From: Prevotella sp. | GTDB lineage: Bacteria; Bacteroidota; Bacteroidia; Bacteroidales; Bacteroidaceae | DNA length: 64,000 bases | Assembly: GCA_017467535.1 (NCBI GenBank) | Contig: JAFUST010000034.1 | Coordinates: forward strand, 1 to 64,000 | Direction of reading: 5' to 3' | Shown here: in pieces, positions 35,497 through 43,809 of the stretch | Position numbering within the stretch: position 1 is the stretch's first letter | How the letters are laid out: each line of letters opens with the position of its first letter | Translations under genes and position numbers: made by a program | Notes under the pieces: model-generated | Databases searched by the model: none | The model's input: the letters and a program-made list of their open reading frames with translations, nothing else | Told to the model about the DNA's origin: nothing

Positions 35497-37022
35497 CGTC
35501 CGCCAAATTTAAAGTTCCTTGCTATCGTTAGTTGTACGCCCATGTTGTCACCCAGCAGTTCGCCTGAGTCCAGACCCAGCGCTCCTTTGACCGTCCACCC
35601 TGCCAGCAAGGAGGAAGCGTCAAACTGGTAGGTCGCCTCGGCCATCATGCTCAGATTCCGCTGCGGCTCAATGAATGGAACATGATAGGTGCCGAAGCCC
35701 TTCTGCAGAGAACATAGCACGCGGTAGTGCAAATTCCTGATGGGATGGCCGCTCAAGCCCAGATGCCACGCCCAGAAGCGGCTGTCTTCCACCATCACCG
35801 CCCTGTCCATATTATAAAGAGGTGAACGAAAGAAGGGATTGCCCATCACCTGCCCCCAGTGCTGCCAGCCAGTCATGATGGCGTGATTATAGTAATTGTC
35901 CACGCCGCTGATGTGATCCGCCCTGCGCTGGGTGTGGTCGTGATACATCGGGCCACTCTGGTATTTCGTGTAGAGATACTCCAGCACAATGGTGTTCAGC
36001 CAAGGGGTCTGCTTGAGCCTCACCTCGGCCCCCAACATCATATCGCGAAGGTCGTAGAGGAAATAGCGCGAGTCCTTCTTCACATTCCATTCATCACCCG
36101 TGCCATAGCCATCGTAGTCAAGCAGGAACATACCCGACTGATCCTCGAAGTAGTGGTCAGCATAGACCGATACGCCCCACCCCTCTTGGTCGTAGTTGGC
36201 CCTCACCAGCCAACTGCCCAGATGGTTGCCGTCGGCATTGCGATAATCCTCTGGCTCAATGGCCTCGCCGCCACCAGGAATCAGCGCGTGGATCATGCCC
36301 TTCAGCCCGTCTTCGTTTTCCACGGCTCGCTCCGAGTAGTCACCTGTCAGGTAACTCCTGCCGCCATACTGGCAGGCCATCTCCAGCCCCAACTCCACGT
36401 TGAAAGGCTTGTCGGCACGGCCTATGCGCAGATAGCCGGCCTTGGTGTGCAGTTTGGAGTGCTCAGTATATTTCGACTGGCCAGCAGTAAAATCCTTCTG
36501 CCAGTTGTCATCCGTCTGCATGCCGTAGGCAATATGGCCCTTCAGGCCTACCCATCCGCCCAGGAAAGGAATATTCCAGTAGTCAGGCAACGACAGCCTC
36601 ACGCTGGGCACGGGTCGGGCGTTGATGCCAAGCGTCTGGGGGCCGCTGCTCAGTTCCTGGTTTCGCAGTGCCATCGGCTGCTCCTTGCTGCCCACGGTGA
36701 GCAGCCCCTTCAGCCACCGCAGTTCCCCGTAGGCCTGCTGAACCACCAGGGTGCTGGTGAAGCCACCCGCCACGGCCACGTCGGCACCGGCCCCCCAGGC
36801 CCACTGGCGGGCAGAATCGTTGTCGATGGAGCGGAACACCCCACCCCTCACGTAACCATTGGTCCGTTCGAGCGAACTCAGACCATACTTATTGGCATTG
36901 AGCCAAAGCGGTGTGTAGTCACCCGTTGCTGCCGAGAACTGCGCCTCGGTGCGCACTTCCACTTGGGCCGTCGCCAGGCTGCAGGCCAGAAACGCCATTG
37001 CCGTCAAAAAAGATTTCCGCAT
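35493..37022 (-). CDS. Wzi-like capsule assembly outer-membrane protein
   Basis: Outer-membrane beta-barrel that helps attach capsule at the cell surface. The 509 residues have a signal peptide (MRKSFLTAMAFLACSLATA) followed by family landmarks: EAQFSAATGDYTPLWLNANK, GLSSLERTNGYVRGGVFRS, VGSKEQPMALRNQELSSG, and many amphipathic strands with aromatic belts to the end (TIARNFKFGGR). The stop overlaps the lipoprotein start (ATGA). Its presence supports a surface-attached polymer rather than free exopolysaccharide. Confidence 0.88.
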   Translation of the reverse strand: MRKSFLTAMAFLACSLATAQVEVRTEAQFSAATGDYTPLWLNANKYGLSSLERTNGYVRGGVFRSIDNDSARQWAWGAGADVAVAGGFTSTLVVQQAYGELRWLKGLLTVGSKEQPMALRNQELSSGPQTLGINARPVPSVRLSLPDYWNIPFLGGWVGLKGHIAYGMQTDDNWQKDFTAGQSKYTEHSKLHTKAGYLRIGRADKPFNVELGLEMACQYGGRSYLTGDYSERAVENEDGLKGMIHALIPGGGEAIEPEDYRNADGNHLGSWLVRANYDQEGWGVSVYADHYFEDQSGMFLLDYDGYGTGDEWNVKKDSRYFLYDLRDMMLGAEVRLKQTPWLNTIVLEYLYTKYQSGPMYHDHTQRRADHISGVDNYYNHAIMTGWQHWGQVMGNPFFRSPLYNMDRAVMVEDSRFWAWHLGLSGHPIRNLHYRVLCSLQKGFGTYHVPFIEPQRNLSMMAEATYQFDASSLLAGWTVKGALGLDSGELLGDNMGVQLTIARNFKFGGR

Positions 37023-37051
37023 CTCGCTCTATGTTCTTAGTTATTCTGCGG

Positions 37052-37059
37052 CAAAGATA
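37052..37059 (-). promoter_or_regulatory. -7 box (TATCTTTG) for the Wzi-like gene
   Basis: TATCTTTG on the minus strand, 30 bp upstream of the start at 37022. Confidence 0.65.
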
Positions 37060-37190
37060 AGAAAAAAAAACGATATATAGGGATTTTCCCCCAACTATTT
37101 AGGGAAAATCCTTTGCCCACCCCAGAAAAAAGCAGTTACTTTGCAGCAGAAAAAGACAACTGAATGTATAACAACAAAAAGAATACGATT

Positions 37191-38159
37191 ATGAAGAAGA
37201 TGATGTTTACCCTTGTTACCATGCTGACGATAGCAGTATCGGCTAACGCTATGTCCTACGAACAGGCACGCAACGAGGCTCTCTTCCTGACCGACAAGAT
37301 GGCTTACGAGTTGAACCTCAGCGATGCCCAGTACGAGGCAGCCTACGAGATCAACCTCGACTACCTGATGGGAGTGACCAGTTACAACGACGTGTTCGGC
37401 ACCTACTGGGAGCGCCGCAACCTGGACCTGAGTTACATCCTCTACTCCTGGCAGTGGGACCTCTTCCGTGCCGCCACCTATTTCTACCGCCCGCTCTACT
37501 GGGAGGGAGGCTACTGGCACTTCGGCATCTATGCCCGCTATCCGCATCGCGACTACTTCTACTTCGGGCGTCCGCACTTCTTTGCCACCTATCGCGGCGG
37601 ACACAGTTGGCGTGTCAACGGTCGCAGTTACTACGAGGGACGTCATGACTTCTTCCGCCCCAGCAGGCCTCGCGACCAGCACTTCGGCATGCGCAACGGC
37701 TGGGATCGCGGTGACTATCATCATAACTACGGACGCAGTTCCACCCGTGTGACCGTCGACCACAACCGTAACATCAACAACAGCCGCTCCTTTGAGGGTA
37801 ACCGCAGCATCAACAGCAACCGAAGCAACAACACCGGCTCGTTCCAGGGCAATCGCAGCAACAGCAATACCGGCTCGTTTCAGGGCAGTCGCAGCAACAG
37901 CAATACCGGCTCGTTCCAGGGCAATCGCAGCAACAGCAATACCGGCTCGTTCCAGGGCAGTCGTAGCAACAGCAATACCGGCTCGTTCCAGGGCAGTCGC
38001 AGCAACGGCAATACCGGCTCGTTCCAGGGCAGTCGCAGCAACAACAGCGGTTCCTTCCAGGGAACACGCAGCGCAGGCGGCAGTTCAATGGGATCGTCCA
38101 GCAGCAACCACAGCAGCAGCCGCTCCGGCGGCGGTCACGCTGGTGGAAGCAGGAGATAA
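37191..38159 (+). CDS. Secreted protein with Asn/Ser-rich tandem repeats
   Basis: Encodes 322 residues from MKKMMFTLVTMLTIAVSANA, a good signal peptide; a start 27 bp upstream adds only polar residues. Residues 21-95 are helical (YEQARNEALFLTDKMAYELN, LSDAQYEAAYEINLDYLMGV), residues 95-180 are rich in Tyr, Phe, Arg and His, and residues 190-320 are low-complexity with at least six copies of a 12-residue unit (GSFQGNRSNSNT and variants), then a Ser/Gly tail. It ends in GGHAGGSRR. I recognise no function; a surface or matrix protein is inferred. The unit length is a multiple of three, so copy changes keep the frame. Confidence 0.75.
   Translation: MKKMMFTLVTMLTIAVSANAMSYEQARNEALFLTDKMAYELNLSDAQYEAAYEINLDYLMGVTSYNDVFGTYWERRNLDLSYILYSWQWDLFRAATYFYRPLYWEGGYWHFGIYARYPHRDYFYFGRPHFFATYRGGHSWRVNGRSYYEGRHDFFRPSRPRDQHFGMRNGWDRGDYHHNYGRSSTRVTVDHNRNINNSRSFEGNRSINSNRSNNTGSFQGNRSNSNTGSFQGSRSNSNTGSFQGNRSNSNTGSFQGSRSNSNTGSFQGSRSNGNTGSFQGSRSNNSGSFQGTRSAGGSSMGSSSSNHSSSRSGGGHAGGSRR
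37833..38048 (+). repeat. 36-bp tandem repeat in the secreted protein gene
   Basis: Six units start at 37833, 37869, 37905, 37941, 37977 and 38013, each opening with ACCGGCTCGTT(C/T)CAGGGC. The sequence is very well conserved between units, with degenerate copies on both sides, so recent expansion is likely. Confidence 0.9.
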
Positions 38160-38160
38160 G

Positions 38161-38200
38161 TTGGAAAGGTTAAAAGGTTAAAAAGGTAAAAGGTAAAAGG
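38161..38200. repeat. Short A/G-rich repeat after the secreted protein gene
   Basis: Five or so imperfect copies of AAAAGGTTA/AAAAGGTA words in 40 bp, directly after the stop of the upstream gene. Confidence 0.6.
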
Positions 38201-38209
38201 ATTGACAGG

Positions 38210-38716
38210 TCAAATGCTGAGGATTCGCACCTCAGCATTTGTCATTCTCACCACCTCGTTCATCTGTTTGCCGTACAGCACGGCCTGCACGGCCTTGTTG
38301 ATGATGCCGTGCCCTACGGCCAGCACCTGCTGGTCGGGGTAGGTCTCGCGGATGAACTGCAGGAACCGCCCGGCGCGCTCCTTCAGCACCTCCAGCGGCT
38401 CCACGTCGTCAGGCCACACCGCATGCTCCAGATCGGGAATGTATCGCCCCGTGAACGAGCCCCAGTCGCGCTCTCTCAGCAGGGGCGTCGTCGTCACCTC
38501 CAGCCCATGCGGTTCTGCCACGATGCGAGCCGTGTCGATGGCCCGCTTCAGGTCGCTGGTCACGATGGCATCGAAGTGCACCTCGGCCAACTCGTCACGC
38601 AGTGTCTCTGCCTGCCGGATGCCCACCTCGTTGAGTTCTCCCTGCACCTGCCCCTGCATGATCTTATTTGCATTGTCCACGGTCTCCCCGTGGCGCGTCA
38701 GATATAGTGTTGTCAT
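38210..38716 (-). CDS. Histidine phosphatase family protein
   Basis: Encodes 168 residues from MTTLYLTRHGETVDNAN, with the catalytic RHGE at residues 8-11, LNEVGIRQAETLRDEL, the second arginine in SDLKRAIDTA, the Glu region RERDWGSFTGR and the second His in VLAVGHGIINKAV. This is the phosphoglycerate mutase-like fold; members dephosphorylate small metabolites, and the substrate is not predictable here. A TACCTTTG box ends only 8 bp before this ATG, so the mRNA may be almost leaderless. The stop codon lies within a perfect 12-bp inverted repeat. Confidence 0.85.
   Translation of the reverse strand: MTTLYLTRHGETVDNANKIMQGQVQGELNEVGIRQAETLRDELAEVHFDAIVTSDLKRAIDTARIVAEPHGLEVTTTPLLRERDWGSFTGRYIPDLEHAVWPDDVEPLEVLKERAGRFLQFIRETYPDQQVLAVGHGIINKAVQAVLYGKQMNEVVRMTNAEVRILSI
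38211..38241 (-). terminator. Stem-loop overlapping the histidine phosphatase stop
   Basis: CAAATGCTGAGG (38211-38222) pairs perfectly with CCTCAGCATTTG (38230-38241) around a 7-nt loop. It includes the last codons and most of the stop. A broken T-rich stretch follows on the minus strand, so it may act as terminator. Confidence 0.6.
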
Positions 38717-38723
38717 TGGGTTG

Positions 38724-38731
38724 CAAAGGTA
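38724..38731 (-). promoter_or_regulatory. -7 box (TACCTTTG) for the histidine phosphatase
   Basis: TACCTTTG on the minus strand. Only seven bases lie between the box and the ATG at 38716, implying a very short or absent leader. Confidence 0.6.
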
Positions 38732-38864
38732 CACAATTATTTCAAGAGTTCAAAATATTTCAGGCAAAAAAACAGACGCATCACCATCCCAACAATCATC
38801 TCAGATTATTTTTCTCAATTTCGCTTCCACCTTCCACTGACTGATGCGTCCCATATCAGTACAA

Positions 38865-38980
38865 GTGCCTACTTTCTGTCGACGAAGTGCCTACTTTCTG
38901 TCGACGAAGTGCCTACTTTCTGCCGACGAAGTGCCTACTTTCTGCCGACGAAGTGCCTACTTTCTGCCGACGAAGTGCCT
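38865..38980. repeat. 22-bp tandem repeat, five copies plus partial
   Basis: Units start at 38865, 38887, 38909, 38931 and 38953, with a 6-bp partial copy at 38975. The consensus is GTGCCTACTTTCTGYCGACG then AA; the first two units have T and the last three have C at the Y position. 22 bp is not a multiple of three, so this is not coding. Confidence 0.92.
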
Positions 38981-39016
38981 GGAATCTATGCGAAGGTGGC
39001 ATGAAGAACCAGAAAA

Positions 39017-39063
39017 GGTTTCAGGAGGCGGAAGCGAAAAATTCCGTTTACACCTCCTGAAAC
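39017..39063. repeat. Large hairpin with nested stems
   Basis: GTTTCAGGAGG (39018-39028) is perfectly inverted at CCTCCTGAAAC (39053-39063). Inside, CGGAA (39029-39033) pairs with TTCCG (39042-39046), leaving a 6-nt bulge on one side. It lacks a T-run on either side, so it is unlikely to be a simple terminator. Confidence 0.75.
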
Positions 39064-39136
39064 ATCGATAAACACAGGTGTTTCCGAAGATAAGGTGGAA
39101 GTGGAACCGAAATATTAAGATATTCTCAAAAATCAA

Positions 39137-39189
39137 TAGTTAGGACATTAACTAAGAGTATTAGTTTTATTTAACTAAATAAATTAGTT
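39137..39189. promoter_or_regulatory. Tandem operator-like dyads of the GLPGLI/BlaI operon
   Basis: AACTAA-N5-TTAGTT occurs twice, at 39150-39166 and 39173-39189, 23 bp apart. A third overlapping dyad, TAGTTA-N6-TAACTA, lies at 39137-39154. The second dyad covers the expected -33 region of the TACCTTTG promoter at 39208. Binding by the BlaI-type repressor of the same operon is inferred from position and symmetry. Confidence 0.7.
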
Positions 39190-39207
39190 TAACTCTCCCG
39201 TATTGTT

Positions 39208-39215
39208 TACCTTTG
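39208..39215 (+). promoter_or_regulatory. -7 box (TACCTTTG) of the GLPGLI/BlaI operon
   Basis: TACCTTTG 23 bp before the first GLPGLI start and 18 bp after the second operator-like dyad. Confidence 0.7.
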
Positions 39216-39238
39216 CACCCAAAATCAAAGGAAACGAT

Positions 39239-40069
39239 ATGAAGAGACTGATCACTTTACTCGCCCTGCTCCCCTCGTGGCTGGGCATACTGGCCCAAGA
39301 GGCTGACAAGACCGTGCTGAAAATTCACTACAGGACATCAGCCCGAACGCATGCCGATGACACCTTGCATCAGGAAGACACGCATGCGCTTTTCATCGGA
39401 GAACGCACATCTAAATACCTCAGCCTGAATACCCTGCGCCGCAATCAGGCACTGGACTCACTGAAATACAGGGGCAAGATGTCGGTAGCCGAACTGTCTG
39501 ACGTCATGAACAGCAGCAAGATGCCCAAGGCCGGCTCCACCTATATGGTGATAAAAGGGTGGCCCCAAGAGGGACAGACCGTATATATCGCCCCCGTGCT
39601 CCGCACGAAATATGCCGTCAGCGACACCCTGCACCCCTTCGACTGGCAACTGCTGGAAGGTGATACGGCCGTGGCGGGTTACCAGTGCCAAAAGGCGCAG
39701 TGCACCTGGCGAGGTCGCACATGGACAGTATGGTACGCGCCCGAACTGCCCTATGACAATGGACCCTGGAAACTGGGCGGGCTGCCTGGCCTGGTGCTCC
39801 ATGCTGAAGATGCCGCGGGCGACTTCTGTTTCAGTGCTCAGGAGATCATCAAGGGCCGGGGCGAGCCCATCCTTCCGGAAAAGAAACTGTCCTACTGCAC
39901 GATGAAGGAGTACCAGTCGGTGAAGACCAAGATGGAGAGCGACCCTGCCGGCTTCATCAGCCAGATGACGGGAGGCCGTATCACCCTGGGCGGCACCCTG
40001 CCCGACGGCACCGAGTCGGTCATTCCCTCCCACCAACCCCTATTCATGGAATCAATAGAGAAGAAATAA
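39239..40069 (+). CDS. GLPGLI family protein (copy 1)
   Basis: Encodes 276 residues from MKRLITLLALLPSWLGILAQ, a signal peptide; a start 36 bp upstream would lie at the promoter. The family hallmark is GPWKLGGLPGLVLHAEDAAG (about 176-195), with the preceding YQCQKAQCTWRGRTWTVWYA and the N-terminal ISA-like start (TVLKIHYRTSARTHAD). GLPGLI proteins are secreted Bacteroidetes proteins of unknown role. First gene of a tight five-gene operon; 6 bp to the next gene. About half identical by eye to copy 2. Confidence 0.88.
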   Translation: MKRLITLLALLPSWLGILAQEADKTVLKIHYRTSARTHADDTLHQEDTHALFIGERTSKYLSLNTLRRNQALDSLKYRGKMSVAELSDVMNSSKMPKAGSTYMVIKGWPQEGQTVYIAPVLRTKYAVSDTLHPFDWQLLEGDTAVAGYQCQKAQCTWRGRTWTVWYAPELPYDNGPWKLGGLPGLVLHAEDAAGDFCFSAQEIIKGRGEPILPEKKLSYCTMKEYQSVKTKMESDPAGFISQMTGGRITLGGTLPDGTESVIPSHQPLFMESIEKK

Positions 40070-40075
40070 TAAGGT

Positions 40076-40903
40076 ATGAAGAAAATAATTCTCTCCCTCC
40101 TGCTGGCCCTGCCCGCTGGAGCAATGGCCCAAGAGGCAGACAAGTCGGTGCTGGAAGTGCGCTACCGCGTGGACTACCGAAACAACATGAACGATTCGAC
40201 CCTGCATAACGACGACTTTGCCCTGTGGATAGGCGAACGGCAGTCGAAATACTTCAGCATGCGAACAAAACGCAACCAGGAGGTGCGCGACTCGCTGCAA
40301 AAGGAAGGATACGACAGTCACCAGATGCTGGACGCGCTGCGCTCTGGGGCTATCCCCAGGAGCGGTCAGCCCTACGTGGTGATGAAGAACTGGCCGAAGG
40401 AAGGGAAGATGCTCTTTCTGGACAATGTGTTCTCCGACTGCTACGGCTGCGAGGACGAGATGTATCCCTTCGACTGGCAACTGGTGGAAGGCGACACGGT
40501 GGTGGCGGGCTACCAGTGCCAGAAGGCACAGACGACGTGGCACGGCAGGACTTGGACGGTGTGGTATGCACTGGACCTGCCCTACGACAACGGCCCCTGG
40601 AAACTGGGCGGTCTGCCCGGCCTGATTCTCTCGGCTCGCGATGCCGCCGGCGACTATGCGATGGAGGCGCAAGCCATCCTGAAAGGCAAGGGCGATGCCA
40701 TCGGTTATGCAAACAAATACGAGAAATGCACGCAGAAGGACTATCAGAGCCTGAAGCGCAAGATGGCGGAAGACCCAACGGCTTTGCTGAAGCAACGCTA
40801 CGGCAACCAGGTGAAAATCGTCAGCATTGACAGCACTGGAAAACGAACGGAAGGCTGGATAGGAAACACGCCTGTCTTCTTCGAAATCTTCGACAAGAAA
40901 TGA
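40076..40903 (+). CDS. GLPGLI family protein (copy 2)
   Basis: Encodes 275 residues with signal peptide (MKKIILSLLLALPAGAMA). The mature part begins EADKSVLEVRYRVDYRNNMN, then YPFDWQLVEGDTVVAGYQCQ and GPWKLGGLPGLILSARDAAG (about 177-196). The parallel sequence and position show tandem duplication with copy 1. Role unknown; the family is often found beside outer-membrane receptors, as here. The stop overlaps the barrel gene start by 4 bp. Confidence 0.88.
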   Translation: MKKIILSLLLALPAGAMAQEADKSVLEVRYRVDYRNNMNDSTLHNDDFALWIGERQSKYFSMRTKRNQEVRDSLQKEGYDSHQMLDALRSGAIPRSGQPYVVMKNWPKEGKMLFLDNVFSDCYGCEDEMYPFDWQLVEGDTVVAGYQCQKAQTTWHGRTWTVWYALDLPYDNGPWKLGGLPGLILSARDAAGDYAMEAQAILKGKGDAIGYANKYEKCTQKDYQSLKRKMAEDPTALLKQRYGNQVKIVSIDSTGKRTEGWIGNTPVFFEIFDKK

Positions 40904-43443
40904 GACGCGCCCTCCTACACCTGTTTTTATGTATCGCCCTGCCCTCACTGGGACAGACGATTGCCTACTCAGGACGCATCGTGACCGATGGCGGAGCGCC
41001 CCTGGGACAGGTGTCGGTGGTGGCGGCCAACGGCGGAATGAAGACGGTGGCCTTTGCCCGTTCGAAGGCCGACGGCACATTCGAAGTGAAGGTATCGCCA
41101 GACAAGGAGGCACAGTGGCTGATCTGCTCGAAGATGGGCTATGGCCGCGACACACTGGCCCTTGCCACCTTCCGCAGCGGACAGACCATCACCCTGCACG
41201 AGGCGGCGGTAGAGATCAAGGAGGTGAAGGTGAAGGCACAGCCCATTCGCGAGGAGGGCGACACGCTGAACTACAACGTGGCGGCCTTCCAGCAGAAGCA
41301 GGACCGCTCGATAGCCGATGTCATCAAGAAAATGCCAGGCATGAAGGTGAACGAGGACGGGTCGATAGAATACGACGGCAAGAAGATCAACAATTTCTAC
41401 GTGGAGGGTATGGACCTTACGGGGGCGAAGTATGCCCAGGTGTCGGAGAACCTGCAGGCCGACAAGGTAAAAAAGGTGCAGGTACTACGCAACCATCAGC
41501 CAGTGAAGGCACTGAAGAATATCAACTTCAGCGAGCAGGCCGCGCTGAACATCGTGCTGAAGGACGATGCCAGGAACGTATGGCAGGGCTTTGCCGACCT
41601 GGCCGGCGGACACTCGCTGCAGGGCGAGGGTCGGTGGCTGGGCGACGATCGCTTGATGCTGATGCAGTTTGCCCGCAAGCGGCAGAGCATTTCAATGTAC
41701 AAGTTCAACAACACGGGCAAGGACATCAGCCGCGAGGTGCTCGACATCGGATCGCTGTCCGACTATGCCCCCATGGAGAGCGGCCTGCTGTCGAACATCG
41801 CCCTCGGAGCACCTTCGCTCGACAAGCGGCACAGCACCTTCAACCAGACACACATGGTGGCCACCAACTGGCTCTTCAAGACACGGGGGCAGAACGACCT
41901 GAGGGTGCAACTGAACGGACTGCTGGACAAGGGCGACCAGAACCGTCTGACGGAGACCGTCTATACCGACGTGATGGGTGGCGCAACGGTAGTGGAGGAC
42001 GTGACGGCTACCAGCCATGCCGACCGCCTGAACGGCGAGGTGCAATACAAGGTGAACCGCGACAGCCTCTACGTGAACAACTCGCTGAAGGGCCACATCG
42101 ACTTCAAACGCTCCAACGGCCTGTCGCTCGACGGCCATGGCGGCGAGATTCGCGAAAGCGTGAAGCCCCGACAGCGCTCCGTGGCCGACCAACTGAGAAT
42201 TGTCAGGACCATCGGCCGGCGGAGTTACCGACTGAATGCCTACTTCTCCTACAACAACCTGCCGAGCCAACTGCTGCTGACCGACGGGGCGTGGCAACGG
42301 CTCGATCTGCAGAGCGTGTTGTGGGGAGCCACCACCGGCTATGGCCGACGGGTGGGGAGAATCGACGTCAACTGGACGCTGAACGAGGATGCCAAGTACC
42401 AGCGACTGGACACGCAGCACCCCACGGCCGACAGTCGCAACAAGTACGACGAGTACAAGACGAAGTTGACTACTGCCCTCTCCTACCGCAACGAGGAGTG
42501 GCGCGTCAACCTCGACCTGCCGCTGTCGTGGCTCGCTCGCCGGCTGGACGACAGGAGTCGCAGCGATGCCCTGCTGGAGCCTCGCCTCTACGTGAACTAC
42601 CAGCCGACGCCCAAATGGGAGTTCCACACGACCTACAACTACGCATGGTCGCCGCTCGACGTGAAGCAGTCGGCCCCCGTGCCCGTCTACACCACCTATC
42701 TGTCGATGCGCCGCGGCAACGGCCAGTTTGACAACACCTGTGCTCATGCCGTCTATGCCGACGCCCAGTACCACCACGCCCTGAAAGGGTTCTTCGCCAG
42801 CATGCGCTTCCACTATGCCGCCCTGCAGCATCAGCCACTCTACCGGTCGGCCCTCACGTCGACGGGTGTCTACCAACAGGAGGCCACCGACCGCCACACC
42901 CACTCCGACAACTGGCAACTGACGGGCAGGGTGAGCGAGGGTTTTTCCTTCGGCAAGTTTACCACCGCCATCGAGGCCGGCATCGGCCGCAACAACTACC
43001 GCGTGCTGCTGGCTGATGTGCTGACGCCCAGCAGGATGGACACCCGTTCGCTGCAACTGAACCTGAGTGCCCAGCCCGTCAAATGGTTTTCAGTAGAAGA
43101 GGCATCGACCTACGACTACAGCCGCCAGACGGTCAGCGGCACACACCACGACCCGCTGCAGTCATTCTCGCATCAACTGAAACTCTTCGTAATGCCGGGC
43201 GACTGGCAGGTACAGTGGATCACCGACCTCTACCACTCCAACGACCGCACGGTGAACACCTGCGTGTTCAGCGACCTCGCCGTCTCCTATCGCAAGAAGC
43301 GCTACGAGGCCGGCATCTACTGCAACAACCTGTTCGGCAACCGCCGCTACGAACGGCGCACGGTCAGCACCACGCAGGCCGTCTACACCATGAACCGCCT
43401 GCGGCCTCGTGAAATCATGGCAAGAATATATTTCAACCTATAA
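40900..43443 (+). CDS. TonB-dependent receptor-like outer-membrane beta-barrel protein
   Basis: Encodes 847 residues. A signal peptide (MRRALLHLFLCIALPSLGQ) is followed by a carboxypeptidase-D-like beta-sandwich (IAYSGRIVTDGGAPLGQVSV, about 20-100), a plug domain (NYNVAAFQQKQDRSIADVIK, KKMPGMKVNEDGSIEYDGKK, FYVEGMDLTG, about 120-230), and a C-terminal barrel of aromatic strands ending in MARIYFNL. It is of the OMP_b-brl_3 type rather than SusC, and no SusD lies nearby. Probably moves a substrate or secretes or receives the GLPGLI proteins; that is inference from the operon. Overlap of 4 bp upstream, 3 bp gap downstream. Confidence 0.87.
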   Translation: MRRALLHLFLCIALPSLGQTIAYSGRIVTDGGAPLGQVSVVAANGGMKTVAFARSKADGTFEVKVSPDKEAQWLICSKMGYGRDTLALATFRSGQTITLHEAAVEIKEVKVKAQPIREEGDTLNYNVAAFQQKQDRSIADVIKKMPGMKVNEDGSIEYDGKKINNFYVEGMDLTGAKYAQVSENLQADKVKKVQVLRNHQPVKALKNINFSEQAALNIVLKDDARNVWQGFADLAGGHSLQGEGRWLGDDRLMLMQFARKRQSISMYKFNNTGKDISREVLDIGSLSDYAPMESGLLSNIALGAPSLDKRHSTFNQTHMVATNWLFKTRGQNDLRVQLNGLLDKGDQNRLTETVYTDVMGGATVVEDVTATSHADRLNGEVQYKVNRDSLYVNNSLKGHIDFKRSNGLSLDGHGGEIRESVKPRQRSVADQLRIVRTIGRRSYRLNAYFSYNNLPSQLLLTDGAWQRLDLQSVLWGATTGYGRRVGRIDVNWTLNEDAKYQRLDTQHPTADSRNKYDEYKTKLTTALSYRNEEWRVNLDLPLSWLARRLDDRSRSDALLEPRLYVNYQPTPKWEFHTTYNYAWSPLDVKQSAPVPVYTTYLSMRRGNGQFDNTCAHAVYADAQYHHALKGFFASMRFHYAALQHQPLYRSALTSTGVYQQEATDRHTHSDNWQLTGRVSEGFSFGKFTTAIEAGIGRNNYRVLLADVLTPSRMDTRSLQLNLSAQPVKWFSVEEASTYDYSRQTVSGTHHDPLQSFSHQLKLFVMPGDWQVQWITDLYHSNDRTVNTCVFSDLAVSYRKKRYEAGIYCNNLFGNRRYERRTVSTTQAVYTMNRLRPREIMARIYFNL

Positions 43444-43446
43444 CAT

Positions 43447-43809
43447 ATGAAACAACTGACACAGAAAGAAGAAGAGATCATGGAGCGCTACTGGCAACAC
43501 GGCCCCATGCAGATTCGCGAGTTGCAAAGTCACTACGACGAGCCGCAACCACATGTGAACACCCTCGCCACGCTGGTAAAGATACTGGAGGAAAAAGGAT
43601 TCCTCGGCCACAAGGCCCTAACGGCCCGCAGTTTCCAGTACTTTGCCCGCATCAGTCGTGAGGACTACAAGCGCGGTTCGCTGGCCACGGTCATCGACAA
43701 ACTATTCGGTTGCTCCTACAAGAATGCCGTCTCGGCCCTGGTGAAGAGCGAGAAGATCTCGATAGACGAACTGAAGGAACTCATCAAGGAAGTGGAGGCC
43801 GGCCAATGA
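43447..43809 (+). CDS. BlaI/MecI-type transcriptional repressor
   Basis: Encodes 120 residues, full length for the Penicillinase_R family. The winged helix is KQLTQKEEEIMERYWQHGPM, with recognition region YDEPQPHVNTLATLVKILEE and wing GFLGHKALTARSFQYFARIS; a C-terminal helical dimerisation part follows (YKRGSLATVIDKLFG). Such repressors bind short dyads and are inactivated when a partner M56 membrane peptidase senses a signal. That partner is the next gene, overlapped by 4 bp. The two AACTAA-N5-TTAGTT dyads at the operon start are its likely targets. Confidence 0.93.
   Translation: MKQLTQKEEEIMERYWQHGPMQIRELQSHYDEPQPHVNTLATLVKILEEKGFLGHKALTARSFQYFARISREDYKRGSLATVIDKLFGCSYKNAVSALVKSEKISIDELKELIKEVEAGQ

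Larger units (their letters stand above)
38818..39113. repeat. MITE-like element bounded by imperfect inverted repeats
   Basis: The gap 38717-39238 (522 bp) holds no convincing gene. ATTTCGCTTCCACCTTCCAC at 38818-38837 matches, inverted, the GGTGGAAGTGGAACCGAAAT at 39094-39113 with few changes. Inside are five 22-bp tandem repeats and a large hairpin. Just outside the left arm, GACGCATCA (38775-38783) pairs with TGATGCGTC (38842-38850). No target duplication is evident. A non-autonomous or decayed element is inferred. Confidence 0.45.

Noticed and set aside
38865..38980. 22-bp repeats as a CRISPR array
   Set aside because: Units are directly adjacent with no spacers, and no cas genes are near.
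38844..39071. A 75-codon open frame across the 22-bp repeats
   Set aside because: Repeat length is not a multiple of three, so the frame reads different peptides in each unit; no signal, family or start site supports it.
40929..42731. 600-codon open frame on the plus strand in another phase
   Set aside because: Lies inside the beta-barrel gene; Arg/Gly-rich product without any domain.
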